From assembly GCA_963815325.1 (NCBI GenBank), contig CAWFGG010000002.1, positions 248,001-312,000 on the forward strand: a stretch of DNA of 64,000 nt, given 5' to 3'. The translations under genes and the position numbers were made by a program. The first letter of the stretch is position 1, and the number at the start of each line of letters is the position of its first letter. Shown one piece after another: positions 40,371-50,571 of the stretch. The notes under the pieces were generated by a model. It was given only the letters and a program-made list of their open reading frames with translations. It made no database searches and was not told the origin of the DNA. Origin of the DNA: JABDII01 sp963815325. Lineage in GTDB: Bacteria > Gemmatimonadota > Gemmatimonadetes > Gemmatimonadales > GWC2-71-9.

Positions 40371-41956
40371 GTGCGACATTCCCTCGCTTCACTACTCCTC
40401 GGTCTGGCGTTGACCTCCGCTGCGCCCTCCGCCGCCCACGCCCAGCTCACGGCCATCGGCGTGCCGCGGGGCGCGGTGCGGTTCGAGATCACCGGCGACT
40501 TCCGGAACTTCGACAGCCGCTTCAACCAGGGCGTTACCGAGGTCTATACCGCCGATTTCCAGCGCGCCGCGATCGGTGCCGAGTTCTTTCCCGACTTGCT
40601 TCCGGCCGAGGCCGCCATTGGACGGATCGCAGGCGGGTCGAGCTATCGGCTGAGCATCGGGCGCACCGCGACCCAAGGCGATGCCAACGTCGGTACCCTG
40701 GGCATTGGCCTCGCCCTTGGCTTGACCAAACGGCTGACGCTGTTCGGCACGGTTCCCATCGTGCGGCAACGGGTGCAGACCAGCCCAACGGTTCGACGCG
40801 GGTGGTGCCAACGCGGGGTTCAATCCCGCCGATCCGGTGTTCGGCACCCAGACCGGTGCCGCCGAGGCGGCGGCGTTCTTCAGCGAACTCGATAACGCCC
40901 TGGTTACCCTGAACACCAATCTGCTGGCCGGCCAATACGACGGCGATCCCACGCTCCGGGCACTCGCCGAGCAGACATTGAGTGATGCCACCCTGCTCAG
41001 GGACGATCTCAACGGACTCATGGTGATTCCCGGAACGGCAACGCCATTCTTGCCGCTTTCGTCGAGCGCGGAAGGCGCCGCCATCCTCGGAAACATCGAG
41101 GCTCTCCAGGGCACGCTCGACGCGACACTCGGCGTGCCCGGTTTCTCCAGCGTGCTACCACTGCCTACAACCCCACTCACTGAGGCCGACTACCTCAACT
41201 TCGTGGAGAATCCTGCCGGCCCGATCGCGGCACTGCCGCTCGCGGAGTCGCGCGACTTCCTCCTAGGCGACATCGAGGTCGGTGCCAGCTACGCCCTGAT
41301 CGACCGCTGGGACCGGCCCGGGAAGCCCGGCGGATTCAGGACCTACGCCCAAGTGATGGCCCGGCTGCCGACCGGGTACCGCCCGCTCTCGAACGATTTG
41401 ATCGGGCTCGGCACCGGCGACCGGCAACTGGACGTGGCCTTAGGCATAATTACCGACGTCGGGCGCGGGCGGATCGGTGCCCGGATCGAGGGGAGCTACA
41501 CCCGACAGTTTGCGTCGACGCTGGAGCGACGGGTCACGGCGCCGGAGCGGCCCGTCCCGTTCGCCAACCGCCTGGCCAGCGTTCGGTGGGACCCGGGCGA
41601 CATCGTTCGAGTGAGCATTCAGCCGTACATCACGATCACCCCGACGCTTGCCATCCAAGGAAGGGCGAGCCACTGGTCGCGCGGCGAGGACAGCTATGAG
41701 TACGCGACCGCGGGCGACGCCATCGCCGGCGTCAGCGCCAGCGAGTTGGGCCTGGACGGTAGCGTCAGCGCCACCGTGGTGGGCGGCGGCATTACCTACC
41801 GGAGTCCCAGCGCAACCGATGAACTGAAGACCCGGCCTCCCGGTCGAGGCGTACTGGAGTTATGAGGGTGTCGTCCGCGCCGGCGGCAGCCGAGTGCCCA
41901 AGGCGAAGACAGTGCGGATGGGCCTCAGGCTCTATTTCCGCCTGTGGGGTGGCTGA
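40371..41956 (+). pseudogene. Outer-membrane beta-barrel-like protein broken by two +1 frameshifts
   Basis: A GTG at 40371 opens a frame with a Sec signal (RHSLASLLLGLALTSAAPSA, AHAQ). The protein then continues through three frames: the first to about 40790, the second from there to about 41836, the third to a stop at 41954-41956. Each join is consistent with one inserted base. Joined, it is about 527 residues with alternating beta-strand-like sequence, the joined region reading QTSPTFDAGG, and an end typical of barrels (TVRMGLRLYFRLWGG). Function not recognised. Either the gene has decayed or the two indels are sequencing errors. Confidence 0.7.
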
Positions 41957-42067
41957 AGCCCAGCGGACACTTCATCTTCTCTTAATGAAGATCCCACGAC
42001 TCGGCTCCCACCTTGGCACACCAGGAGCCCGGCGGACGGATCCGCCATTCCTGCAACTGAACGGCCC

Positions 42068-43987
42068 ATGGGAACTCTAGAGGTCGCGCCGAAACTCGGC
42101 CCGGACGAGTTTCGCGTCTTCACCAAGGCACTGCTCAACGACCTGCGCGCGTTGGAGCAAATGCTGGCTCAGGGCCTGATCGAAACGGGCCGACGTCGGA
42201 TCGGCGCGGAACAGGAGTTGTTCCTGGTCGATCGGGGCTGGCGCCCTGCGCCGACGGCGCTTCGGGTCCTGGAAGGGCTGGCGGGGCCGGAGTACACTAC
42301 CGAGCTCGCGGCCTTCAACCTCGAAATCAATCTGGACCCGCTCGACCTTGCCGATCGCTGTTTCCACGAGCTGGAGCAGCGGCTCAACGCCCACATCGAA
42401 GCCGTTCGGGCCCAGGCCCACAAGCACCAAGCCGAAGTGGTGCTCACGGGCATTCTCCCCACCCTGGCCAAGTCCGACCTGTCGCTCGAGAACATGACGC
42501 CGCGCGAGCGCTACCACGTCCTCAATGACGTGCTCACCCGCATTCGCGGCGGCACCTATCGCATCAACATCCAAGGAGCGGACGAGCTCAACCTGGAGCA
42601 CGACTCGGTGATGCTCGAGGGCGGCAATACCAGTTTCCAGGTACACCTCCAGGTAGATCCCGACGCCTTCGCCCACACCTACAACATGGCCCAGGTGATG
42701 ACGGCGCCGGTGCTCGCGGCGGGCGTCAATTCCCCGCTCTTGTTCGGCCGGCGGCTCTGGGCCGAGACCCGCATCGCACTCTTTCAACAATCGATCGACA
42801 CCCGTCGCACCACTCCCCACCTGAGGGAACTCACTCCCCGCGTCCGATTCGGCGAGCAGTGGATCAAGCAGTCCGTGCTCGAAGTGTTCCGTGAGGACAT
42901 CGCCCGGATCCCGGCGCTGATGGCCACGAAGAACCCGGAGGACCCGTTCGAGGTGCTCCGGGCGGGCGGTGTGCCGATCCTCGCGGCTCTGCAGCTGTAC
43001 AATGGCACAGTCTATCGTTGGAACCGCCCCTGTTATGGCGTGTGCCAGGGCGTGCCTCACCTCCGAATCGAATGCCGGGTACTTCCGTCCGGCCCCAGCG
43101 TGTTCGACGAGGTGGCCAACGCGGCCTTCTGGGTCGGGCTCGTTCTCGGGGGTGTGGAGCGGTATCCCGACATCACCGAGCGTATCCAGTTCGATGACGC
43201 TCGGGCCAACGTGTTGGCCGCGGCCCGCCGCGGCCTCAATGTGGGCTTTACCTGGCTGGACGGGAAGACGGTGGGTGCGCGGGACCTGATCCTGAAGGAT
43301 CTGATTCCCTTGGCCCAGGCGGGGCTCCGGGGTGCCGGTGTCGCCCGGCGCGACGCCGACCGATATCTGACCGCAATCGAGAGCCGGGTCGCATCCGGCC
43401 GGACCGGGGCCCACTGGCTCGAGCGCTCGCTCTTGCAGATGGGCTCGCAGGGCACCCGGAGCGAGCGGTTGGCTGCGCTCACCGCCGCAACCGCTCACCG
43501 CCAGCAGAGCGGCAAGCCATGTCACGAGTGGAAACTCGCGTCGCTCGACGAGGGCGGCGGCTGGAAGCACCACTACTTGAAGGTCGAGCAGTACATGACG
43601 ACCGACCTCTTTACCGTGAAGGAGGACGAGCTGGTGGATCTTGCCGCCCTGCTCATGGACTGGAAACATATCCGGCAGGTTCCGGTTGAGGATGATGAGC
43701 ATCATCTGATCGGGCTCGTGTCGTTCGGATCGGTATTACGTTTGTTGGCGAGCGGCAACCGCGGCGAAGGGACACTGACCATTCCCGTCAAGGACATCAT
43801 GGACACCAACCCGGCCACGGTCGATCCGGAGACCTCCACCCTCGAAGCCATCGAACTCATGCGCCGGCACAGGATTCCAAGCCTCCCCGTCGTGAAAGAC
43901 GGCAAACTCGTCGGCATCGTCAGCGTCGGCGACTTCATGCCCATGGTCGAGCGACTGCTGCACGACAAGCTCCACGAAGACTCGTGA
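42068..43987 (+). CDS. Glutamate-cysteine-ligase-like (GCS2) enzyme fused to two CBS domains
   Basis: 639 residues. Residues about 40-480 are a GCS2-type carboxylate-amine ligase: RRRIGAEQELFLVD with the metal-binding Glu, LEHDSVMLEGGNTSFQVHL, NSPLLFGRRLWAETRIALF and HLRIECRVLPSGPS. Residues about 515-635 are a CBS pair (VEQYMTTDLFTVKEDELVD, VKDIMDTNPATVDPE and RIPSLPVVKDGKLVGIVSV), usually an adenine-nucleotide sensor. The natural substrate could be something other than Glu and Cys. Start ATG at 42068. Its stop overlaps the GTG of the next gene by 4 bases (GTGA). Confidence 0.85.
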   Translation: MGTLEVAPKLGPDEFRVFTKALLNDLRALEQMLAQGLIETGRRRIGAEQELFLVDRGWRPAPTALRVLEGLAGPEYTTELAAFNLEINLDPLDLADRCFHELEQRLNAHIEAVRAQAHKHQAEVVLTGILPTLAKSDLSLENMTPRERYHVLNDVLTRIRGGTYRINIQGADELNLEHDSVMLEGGNTSFQVHLQVDPDAFAHTYNMAQVMTAPVLAAGVNSPLLFGRRLWAETRIALFQQSIDTRRTTPHLRELTPRVRFGEQWIKQSVLEVFREDIARIPALMATKNPEDPFEVLRAGGVPILAALQLYNGTVYRWNRPCYGVCQGVPHLRIECRVLPSGPSVFDEVANAAFWVGLVLGGVERYPDITERIQFDDARANVLAAARRGLNVGFTWLDGKTVGARDLILKDLIPLAQAGLRGAGVARRDADRYLTAIESRVASGRTGAHWLERSLLQMGSQGTRSERLAALTAATAHRQQSGKPCHEWKLASLDEGGGWKHHYLKVEQYMTTDLFTVKEDELVDLAALLMDWKHIRQVPVEDDEHHLIGLVSFGSVLRLLASGNRGEGTLTIPVKDIMDTNPATVDPETSTLEAIELMRRHRIPSLPVVKDGKLVGIVSVGDFMPMVERLLHDKLHEDS

Positions 43988-45159
43988 CGTCCGAACCCGC
44001 TGTGCCCGGCCTTCAGCTTCGCGATCGGCTGATCGGCCGGATCGTTGGCGCGCACCCGGGCCCGCTGTTGGTGGCGACGGCCGGCCTGCACGGCAACGAG
44101 CCCGCGGGGGTGGCCGCGCTCGAGCGCATCTTCCAGACGATCCACGACCGGCGCATTCCGATCCGGGGCGAATTCCTGGGCCTGGCCGGCAATCTGGCCG
44201 CGCTGGCCCGGGGCGAGCGGGCCATCGACCGCGACCTCAACCGACACTTCAAGCTCGAACGCATCGTAGCCCTCCGAAACGGCCACCCGCCCGATCCCGC
44301 GATCAGTGAAGACCAGGAAATGGTGGACGTGCTGGAGGGCATCGAAGCCGCACTCGAACGGGTGCGGGAAGGCGCGTTCTTCATCGACCTGCACACGACC
44401 TCGGGGAAGAGCGCGGCCTTCGCTACCGTCGGCGACACGCTCAGAAACCGCAAATTTGCCATCCGCTTCCGCTCCCCGATTATCCTCGGCTTGGAAGAGC
44501 ACATCGAGGGAACCCTGCTCGAGTACTTGAACGGACTCGGCCACATTACCATGGGGTTCGAAGGGGGCCGCCACGAAGACCCCGCCTCGGTCGATCTGCT
44601 GGAGGCCGGCGTCTGGGTTGCGCTGGCCGCAGCCGGTGTGCTGCCCGATGCCGACCGGTTGGCCGAAGTCGAGCGAGCGCAACGCATGCTGGAAGAGAAC
44701 CGGCGAGGACTGCCACGAGTGTTCGAGGTGCGGTACCGCCACCCGGTCCAGCCGGAAGATCAGTTTCGGATGCGGCCCGGATACGAGAGCTTCCAACCAC
44801 TGACCCAAGGCGAGTGGGTGGCGGAGGACCGGTCGGGAGACATCCATGCCCCCGCCGGCGGGAGGATCCTGATGCCGCTCTATCAAGTCCAGGGCGACGA
44901 CGGCTTCTTCGTGATCCGGGAATTCCGTCCATTCTGGCTGACCGTGTCGCGGATACTGCGTCATACCCGAGCCGAGCATCTCCTGCGCGTGTTGCCGGGC
45001 GTGCGCCAACACCCGACCCTCGAGGACACGCTGGTGATCGACGTACGCGTGGCCCGGTTCCTCGCGCTTCAGATCTTTCACTTGTTGGGATATCGGAAAC
45101 AGAAACAGGTCGGGCGGGTGTTGGTGATGAGCAGGAGAAAGGAGAGTCGGAAACCGTAG
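43984..45159 (+). CDS. Succinylglutamate desuccinylase/aspartoacylase family zinc hydrolase
   Basis: 391 residues of the AstE/AspA family (M14-like). Zinc ligands are seen in TAGLHGNEPAGVAALE (His and Glu, about residues 36-41) and FIDLHTTSGKSAAF (His about 137), and GFEGGRHEDPASVDL holds the catalytic Glu. It would cleave an N-acyl amino acid. A C-terminal module (from about 265) with beta strands is fused as in other family members. Start is GTG, coupled by 4 bases to the GCS2-CBS gene, so the two probably act in one amide metabolic step, for instance making and cutting an amide bond. Confidence 0.87.
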   Translation: MTSEPAVPGLQLRDRLIGRIVGAHPGPLLVATAGLHGNEPAGVAALERIFQTIHDRRIPIRGEFLGLAGNLAALARGERAIDRDLNRHFKLERIVALRNGHPPDPAISEDQEMVDVLEGIEAALERVREGAFFIDLHTTSGKSAAFATVGDTLRNRKFAIRFRSPIILGLEEHIEGTLLEYLNGLGHITMGFEGGRHEDPASVDLLEAGVWVALAAAGVLPDADRLAEVERAQRMLEENRRGLPRVFEVRYRHPVQPEDQFRMRPGYESFQPLTQGEWVAEDRSGDIHAPAGGRILMPLYQVQGDDGFFVIREFRPFWLTVSRILRHTRAEHLLRVLPGVRQHPTLEDTLVIDVRVARFLALQIFHLLGYRKQKQVGRVLVMSRRKESRKP

Positions 45160-45203
45160 GATCCGCGAACGTGACCGGGTTATTCGCAGATGTTGTCTAC
45201 GGC

Positions 45204-46868
45204 CTACGACTTCCGACTTACCCCCAGCAGTTCTTGCGCGTGCCGCCGCGCCGTCAGCCCTTCCGCGTCGCCCAGCATTCGCGCCACCTCGAGTACCCGG
45301 TCCTCGCCGTGGATCACCTGTACGTCGCTCGTAGCCAGACCCTGGCGCGATCGCTTCGCGACGACCAGGTGCCGGTCGGCCTTGGCTGCAATCGGGGCCA
45401 GGTGGGTGATGACCAGGACCTGCCGGCCGGCCGCAACTTCGGCCAGGGCCTCGCCGACCCGCGCGCCCACGTCGCCGCCGATGCCCTGATCCACCTCATC
45501 GAACACCAGGGTGGGAATCCGGTCGTGCCGAGCCAGCACGACTTTCAAGGCGAGCATGATGCGGGACAGCTCGCCACCCGATGCCACCCGGTTGAGCGGC
45601 CGCGGATCGAGCCCCACGTTGAGCTGAACACCGAACGACACCGACTCCCGCCCCGTCCGGGTCGGCTCAGTCCGAGACGACAACTCGGGCAGGAGCTTCC
45701 CGCCCTTGAGCCCGAGCCGTGGCAGGAGGCGATTCACCGCCCGGGCGAGCCGTCCCGCGGCGTCACCGCGCTTGGCGCTCAGCGCGTCGCAAGCGGCAGC
45801 CAGTGCAGCCTCGGCGGCGTGGCGCCGCGCGCCGAGGGTCCGGAGATCGAGTTCTGCCGTGTCCAGCAGCTCGAGCTCGCGGAGCGCCTCGTCACGGGTG
45901 GCCAGCGCGGTCTCGAGGGTCCCGCCGTGCTTTCGCTTGAGGTCGAACAGCACATCCCGCCGTGCTTCGATCTCGCCCAGGCGGCTCGGATCGCGGTCGA
46001 CCCCGGCCGCATAGTGGTCGGCGAGCCTGCTGAGTTCGCTCAGGTTGGCATAGGCGGTGTCTAACATCTCTCGCCAGGGCGAGACCTCGGGATCGAGCTG
46101 CTCGAGCGCCTGCAGCGCGCGCTCCGCCCGATGCAGCAGATCCAGGGCATTGCCGTCGGCATCAACCAACGCATCCGCGATGGTCCGGGCATGGGTCTCG
46201 AGATCGGTCGCTTGGCTCAGCTTCCGCGCCTCGGCCGCGAGCTGTTCGTCTTCACCGGGCACCACCCGCGCCGCGTCGATCTCGCCCACGACGTGCCGGA
46301 GATAATCCGCGCGCCGTTCTACTTCTTCACGCCGCGCGCTGAGGGAGCGTTCTTCCTCCCGCAACGCCGCAACAGCCTCAAACGCTTCGGCCACCGCACT
46401 CCGGTCGGCCTCGGCCTGGGCAAAGGCATCGAGAATGTCCCGCTGCTCGTCCGCGTGCAGCAGCGATTGTGTCTCATGCTGTCCGTGGAGGTCGACCAGC
46501 AGACGCCCGAGTTTCGCCAGCACGCCCACGGTGGTGGGACTGCCGTTGACCCAGGCCCGCGAGCTGCCCTCGGCGGGGATCTCCCGCCGGATGACCAGCG
46601 CGTCCTCGACCACGTCCAGCCCCAGCGCTTCCACCGCACCCCTGAGTCCGCGATCGGTTACCTCGAATGCCCCCTCGATGATTGCCCGCGCTGCCGTTGG
46701 CCGGACTGCGTCCGACATCGCCCGCTCCCCGAGCAGCAGGGCCAGCGCGTCCACCAACATCGACTTCCCCGCCCCGGTCTCTCCGGTAAGCACGTTGAGC
46801 CCAGGACCGAGTGGGATGGTAACGTCCTCGATAGTCGCGAGGTGGCGCACCCGCAGCTCACGGATCAC
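45204..46868 (-). CDS. recN: DNA repair protein RecN
   Basis: A 554-residue SMC-like ATPase of double-strand-break repair. Walker A in VLTGETGAGKSMLVDALALL (about 28-47), a long coiled-coil middle (ERSLSARREEVERRADYLR and HRAERALQALEQLD), signature ASGGELSRIMLALK, Walker B LVFDEVDQGIGGDVG and VLVITHLAPIAAKADRHLVV. Start is the GTG at 46868, overlapping the nadK stop (GTGA). The frame stays open through nadK but that part is not RecN. recN converges with the AstE-like gene with a 44-base gap. Confidence 0.95.
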   Translation of the reverse strand: MIRELRVRHLATIEDVTIPLGPGLNVLTGETGAGKSMLVDALALLLGERAMSDAVRPTAARAIIEGAFEVTDRGLRGAVEALGLDVVEDALVIRREIPAEGSSRAWVNGSPTTVGVLAKLGRLLVDLHGQHETQSLLHADEQRDILDAFAQAEADRSAVAEAFEAVAALREEERSLSARREEVERRADYLRHVVGEIDAARVVPGEDEQLAAEARKLSQATDLETHARTIADALVDADGNALDLLHRAERALQALEQLDPEVSPWREMLDTAYANLSELSRLADHYAAGVDRDPSRLGEIEARRDVLFDLKRKHGGTLETALATRDEALRELELLDTAELDLRTLGARRHAAEAALAAACDALSAKRGDAAGRLARAVNRLLPRLGLKGGKLLPELSSRTEPTRTGRESVSFGVQLNVGLDPRPLNRVASGGELSRIMLALKVVLARHDRIPTLVFDEVDQGIGGDVGARVGEALAEVAAGRQVLVITHLAPIAAKADRHLVVAKRSRQGLATSDVQVIHGEDRVLEVARMLGDAEGLTARRHAQELLGVSRKS

Positions 46869-47731
46869 GAACCGGAGTCCTCGCCCGTGAGGTTCCCCCA
46901 GTGGAGCTTCTCGCGCACCCGGCTGAAGTAGCGCTCCCCCGGCAATCGGGCGAGGATTACGCGCTCCTCTGAGCGCCGAATCTCCACCCGCTCCCCCGGG
47001 GCCAGGATAGTGGCGATTTGTCCGTCCACCGACAGGTTCAAATCGCTCAGCTCCGGGCCGATCGGTTCGATGACCACGTGGCGGTCGGATGGAATGACGA
47101 TGGGGCGCACGGCGAGCGTGTGGGCACAGATGGGGGTCAGCACCATGGCCTCGACCCCTGGCACGATGATGGGCCCGCCTGCGCTCAGCGAGTATGCGGT
47201 GGACCCGGTCGGCGTGGCCACGATCATGCCATCCACGATCAACGGCCCGACATTCTCGCCGTTGATGAACACGTTGGCGCGAATGACGCGCGCCAGGCCC
47301 CCCTTGTGCAGCACGACATCGTTGAGCGCCCGCTCCAACTGTCGCGCGCCGCCTGACCACACGATGGATGTGTCGAGCGCCTGGCGCGGCTCGGCGACGA
47401 AGGTCCGGGAGGCGAGCGCGTCGAGGGCCTCGGGAAGTTCGTCGGGATCGGCCGCGGTCAGAAAGCCTACCCGCCCGAGGTTTACGCCGAGGATGGGAAC
47501 GGGCCGGCCAGCCAGCAGCCGGGCTCCGCGAAGAAGTGTTCCGTCGCCTCCGAAGGTCAGGAGAGCGTCGAGCGTGGCCGGGTCGAGCGGAGGCGGAGGA
47601 GCACCCCACTCCGCCCGGAGGGCCGGCTCGGCTGAGAGCGACAGGCCATGCGCCGGCGCGAGTTCGGCGAGCCGCCGGAGGATCGTATGGAGATCGGGAT
47701 AGTTGGTGTTGCCGACGACGCCGACCTTCAT
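46865..47731 (-). CDS. nadK: NAD kinase
   Basis: A 288-residue ATP-dependent NAD kinase producing NADP. The diagnostic GGDGTLLRGARLL is at about 60-72, followed by LGVNLGRVGFLTAAD, INGENVGPLIVDGMIVATPTGSTAYSLSAGGPII and the metal/NAD region SDRHVVIEPIG. Start ATG at 47731 overlaps the dxs stop. It links NADPH supply to the surrounding biosynthetic genes (dxs, folD), all codirectional. Confidence 0.95.
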   Translation of the reverse strand: MKVGVVGNTNYPDLHTILRRLAELAPAHGLSLSAEPALRAEWGAPPPPLDPATLDALLTFGGDGTLLRGARLLAGRPVPILGVNLGRVGFLTAADPDELPEALDALASRTFVAEPRQALDTSIVWSGGARQLERALNDVVLHKGGLARVIRANVFINGENVGPLIVDGMIVATPTGSTAYSLSAGGPIIVPGVEAMVLTPICAHTLAVRPIVIPSDRHVVIEPIGPELSDLNLSVDGQIATILAPGERVEIRRSEERVILARLPGERYFSRVREKLHWGNLTGEDSGS

Positions 47732-49626
47732 CGGGCCGACAGGCTCGCCTCGCCGGCCAGGGCCCGCACACGGTTGGCGATGTGCTCCGCGGTGAGGCCG
47801 GCTTGCGCCAGCTGCGACGAGCGGGCGGCGTGTTCGTAGATGCGGTCCGGGGCGCCCATGACAGCGACGCGCGCTTCGGGCGCCAGCACTTCGAGCCGTG
47901 CCGCTGCGGCGGCGCCGAAGCCGTTCACTTCCGTGCCGTCCTCGACCGTGATGAACACCCGGTGATCCCGCGTCAGCTCGGCAAGCATGGTGTGATCCAT
48001 CGGCTTGATGAACCGGCAGTTCACCACGGTGACGTCCAGGCCTTCCCGCCCGAGGGCTTCGGCCGCCTCCATGGCCGGCGCGCACATGACGCCCACGGCA
48101 AGGATGGCGCAGTCCCCGCCCTGGCGGAGGATCTCCCACTTGCCATATGGCACCGGCGCCACGTCCCGAGCGGGTGGTGTCTGGCCGGGAGCGGTGTCCC
48201 TCGGATAGCGCAGGCAAAATGGCCCGTCGTGCGCGAGCGCCGCGCGGAGCAGCCCGATCAGTTCCTTCCCATCCCGTGGAGCCGTCACGGTCATGTTGGG
48301 CACGGCCTGCATGTAGGCGATGTCGTACAGCCCGATATGGGTCTGACCGTCGGCCCCGACCATACCTGCGCGATCCATGCAGAACACCACCGGCAGGTTC
48401 TGAATAGCGACATCGTGAATGATGTTGTCGTAGGCCCGCTGCAGGAACGTGGAGTAGATCGCGACGATCGGGCGAATCCCCTGCGTAGCCAGGCCTGCCG
48501 CGAATGTGGTGGCGTGACTCTCGGCGATCCCCACGTCGAAGAAACGATCCGGCCACTTCTTCTGAAAAATGTCGGTGCCCGTGCCGGAGGGCATGGCCGC
48601 GGTGATCACAGCCACATTCGCGTGTTCAACGGCGAGCTCGGTGATTGCCGTGCCGAACACCTTGGTCCATGCCGGCGGCCCGTTCTTGTTGGGCCTGAGC
48701 ACTCCGGTGGCCGGATCGTAGGGCGACCGGGCATGGAATTTCTCGCCATCGGGCTCTTCCAGCGGGAAGCCCTTGCCCTTTTCGGTGATCACATGAATGA
48801 GCCGTGGCCCGTGAAGATGTCTCACCAAATCGAATGTCTTGAGTAACGCCGGTATGTCGTGCCCGTTGATCGGGCCGAAATACCGGAAGCCCAGTTCTTC
48901 GAAGAGCATACCGGGCGACCAGAGATTCTTCACGCTCTCTTCGATGGTCTTGGCCATGTCCACCATTTTCGGACCGCCAAACACATGCGAGGCCTTCTCG
49001 ATAGCCCCCTTGATGCGCTCCCGCAGCCGATTGGTCATGGGACTGGCCAGAATCGACCCGAGGTATTTGTTGATGGCACCGACATTGGGAGCGATCGACA
49101 TCCCGTTGTCGTTCAGGATCAAAATGACGTTCCGGTCGGAGTGCCCCGCGTTGTTCATGCCCTCATACGGCAGTCCGCAGGTCATGGCGCCGTCGCCGAC
49201 GACCGCGACGACTTCGAAATCCTCACCCTTGAGATCGCGGGCGGCCGCCATGCCGAGCGCCGCGGAGATGGCCGTGCCGGCGTGCCCGGCACCGAAGGCG
49301 TCGTGCTCGCTCTCCGAGCGTCTGAGAAAACCGCTCAGCCCCCCCTCCTGCCGCAGCGTTTCGAGACGATCGTTGCGGCCGGTGAGCACCTTCCACGGAT
49401 ACCCCTGGTGCCCAACGTCCCAGATGACCTTGTCACGGGGCGACTCGAACGTGTAGAGCAAGGCGATCGTGAGCTCCACCACGCCCAGCCCGGCGCCGAT
49501 ATGTCCGCCGGTCTGCGAGACAACATCGATCAGCCGCTGCCGCACCTCCTCCGCCACGAGCGGGAGCTGCTCGCGCGTCAGCAGCTTGAGGTCGTCGGGG
49601 CCATGGATTGTCTCGAGTAGGCTCAT
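47728..49626 (-). CDS. dxs: 1-deoxy-D-xylulose-5-phosphate synthase
   Basis: A 632-residue thiamine-diphosphate enzyme condensing pyruvate with glyceraldehyde 3-phosphate, the first MEP-pathway step. GDGAMTCGLPYEGMNNAGHSDRN in part is the ThDP motif, with HDIPALLKTF, FDVGIAESHATTFAAGLATQG and MQAVPNMTVTAPRDGKEL. The ATG at 49626 gives the usual N-terminus; a GTG at 49638 would add four residues. Neither start has a good Shine-Dalgarno motif. The gene follows the ispA-like gene, as expected for isoprenoid genes. Confidence 0.96.
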   Translation of the reverse strand: MSLLETIHGPDDLKLLTREQLPLVAEEVRQRLIDVVSQTGGHIGAGLGVVELTIALLYTFESPRDKVIWDVGHQGYPWKVLTGRNDRLETLRQEGGLSGFLRRSESEHDAFGAGHAGTAISAALGMAAARDLKGEDFEVVAVVGDGAMTCGLPYEGMNNAGHSDRNVILILNDNGMSIAPNVGAINKYLGSILASPMTNRLRERIKGAIEKASHVFGGPKMVDMAKTIEESVKNLWSPGMLFEELGFRYFGPINGHDIPALLKTFDLVRHLHGPRLIHVITEKGKGFPLEEPDGEKFHARSPYDPATGVLRPNKNGPPAWTKVFGTAITELAVEHANVAVITAAMPSGTGTDIFQKKWPDRFFDVGIAESHATTFAAGLATQGIRPIVAIYSTFLQRAYDNIIHDVAIQNLPVVFCMDRAGMVGADGQTHIGLYDIAYMQAVPNMTVTAPRDGKELIGLLRAALAHDGPFCLRYPRDTAPGQTPPARDVAPVPYGKWEILRQGGDCAILAVGVMCAPAMEAAEALGREGLDVTVVNCRFIKPMDHTMLAELTRDHRVFITVEDGTEVNGFGAAAAARLEVLAPEARVAVMGAPDRIYEHAARSSQLAQAGLTAEHIANRVRALAGEASLSAR

Positions 49627-49653
49627 GGAAGCGTCCACTTTGGGAACTCGGAG

Positions 49654-50571
49654 CTACGAATTTCTGGTGACAATATAGTCCGCCAGGGCGCCAAGCGCCG
49701 ACGGGGGCAGTCCAGCGGCCTCGAGGTGCGCCACCGCCCGGCAGGCCAGGACCAGCGCCTCTTCACGTGCGCGATCGATGCCGAGGAGTCGCACATAGGT
49801 CGACTTGGCCAGGGCTTCGTCCCGCCCGGCCGTCTTGCCGAGCTGGGCGCTCGTCCCCGTACAGTCGAGCACGTCGTCGGCAATCTGGAAGGCGATCCCG
49901 ATATCGTCGCCGTATGCTGCCAACGCCGTGACGGCCTCCGGCCGCGCCTGGCCCGCAATGGCGCCCAACTCGCACGCGGCCCGGATCAGCGCCCCGGTTT
50001 TCCCGCGGTGGATGGCGGTGAGTTCGGGTAGCTCCACGGCGCGCTGCTCCGCGGCGAGATCGAGCCACTGTCCGCCGACCATGCCTTCGGCCCCACCGGC
50101 GTGAAACAGGATGCGCGCCATCTGCCCCAGCGTCCGATCGTCCAGCCCTAACGCCTCGATGCCGCCCACCAGCATGCGGGCGGCCACGGGAACCAGCAGG
50201 AATCCGGCGCGCGTGGCCGTGGCCACGCCGAATTGACGGTGGGTGGTCGGCCTGCCGCGGCGGAAGTCGTCGTCGTCCATGCACGGCAGGTCGTCGTGGA
50301 CCAGCGAGTAGGTGTGCACTGCTTCCACCGCGGCTGCCACTCCCGCAATGGCGTCGTCGTTCCCGCCGACCGCGCGATAGGCCGAGATCAGGAGCGCAGG
50401 GCGCACCCGTTTGCCAGGACCACGCAAGGCATATCCCAACGCCGCGCCGTTTGGGCCGGGAATCTCGCGCTCGAGCCGGTCGGCCCATTCATTGAGGATG
50501 GCGTCGGTCAGCCGGCGCGCCTCCCCGAGCAGGGCGTTCGCGGTGGGACTACTCGTCGAGCTCGACGACAC
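49654..50571 (-). CDS. ispA: Polyprenyl (farnesyl-type) diphosphate synthase
   Basis: About 305 residues of the trans-prenyltransferase family, chain-elongating IPP and DMAPP. First Asp-rich motif VHDDLPCMDDDDFRRGRPTTH (about 90-110), with KRVRPALL upstream, second Asp motif GIAFQIADDVLD (about 232-243) and IHRGKTGALIRAAC. Sequence fits FPP/GPP synthases of bacteria. The GTG at 50571 is the chosen start; it overlaps xseB by 23 bases. It lies between xseB and dxs. Confidence 0.92.
   Translation of the reverse strand: MSSSSTSSPTANALLGEARRLTDAILNEWADRLEREIPGPNGAALGYALRGPGKRVRPALLISAYRAVGGNDDAIAGVAAAVEAVHTYSLVHDDLPCMDDDDFRRGRPTTHRQFGVATATRAGFLLVPVAARMLVGGIEALGLDDRTLGQMARILFHAGGAEGMVGGQWLDLAAEQRAVELPELTAIHRGKTGALIRAACELGAIAGQARPEAVTALAAYGDDIGIAFQIADDVLDCTGTSAQLGKTAGRDEALAKSTYVRLLGIDRAREEALVLACRAVAHLEAAGLPPSALGALADYIVTRNS

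Noticed and set aside
42077..43705. A 542-codon minus-strand frame opposite the GCS2-CBS gene
   Set aside because: Antisense shadow of a well-supported gene; no domain motifs.
45204..47771. An 855-codon open frame ending in recN
   Set aside because: The first 300 codons overlap nadK in a wrong frame. RecN homology begins at the GTG at 46868.
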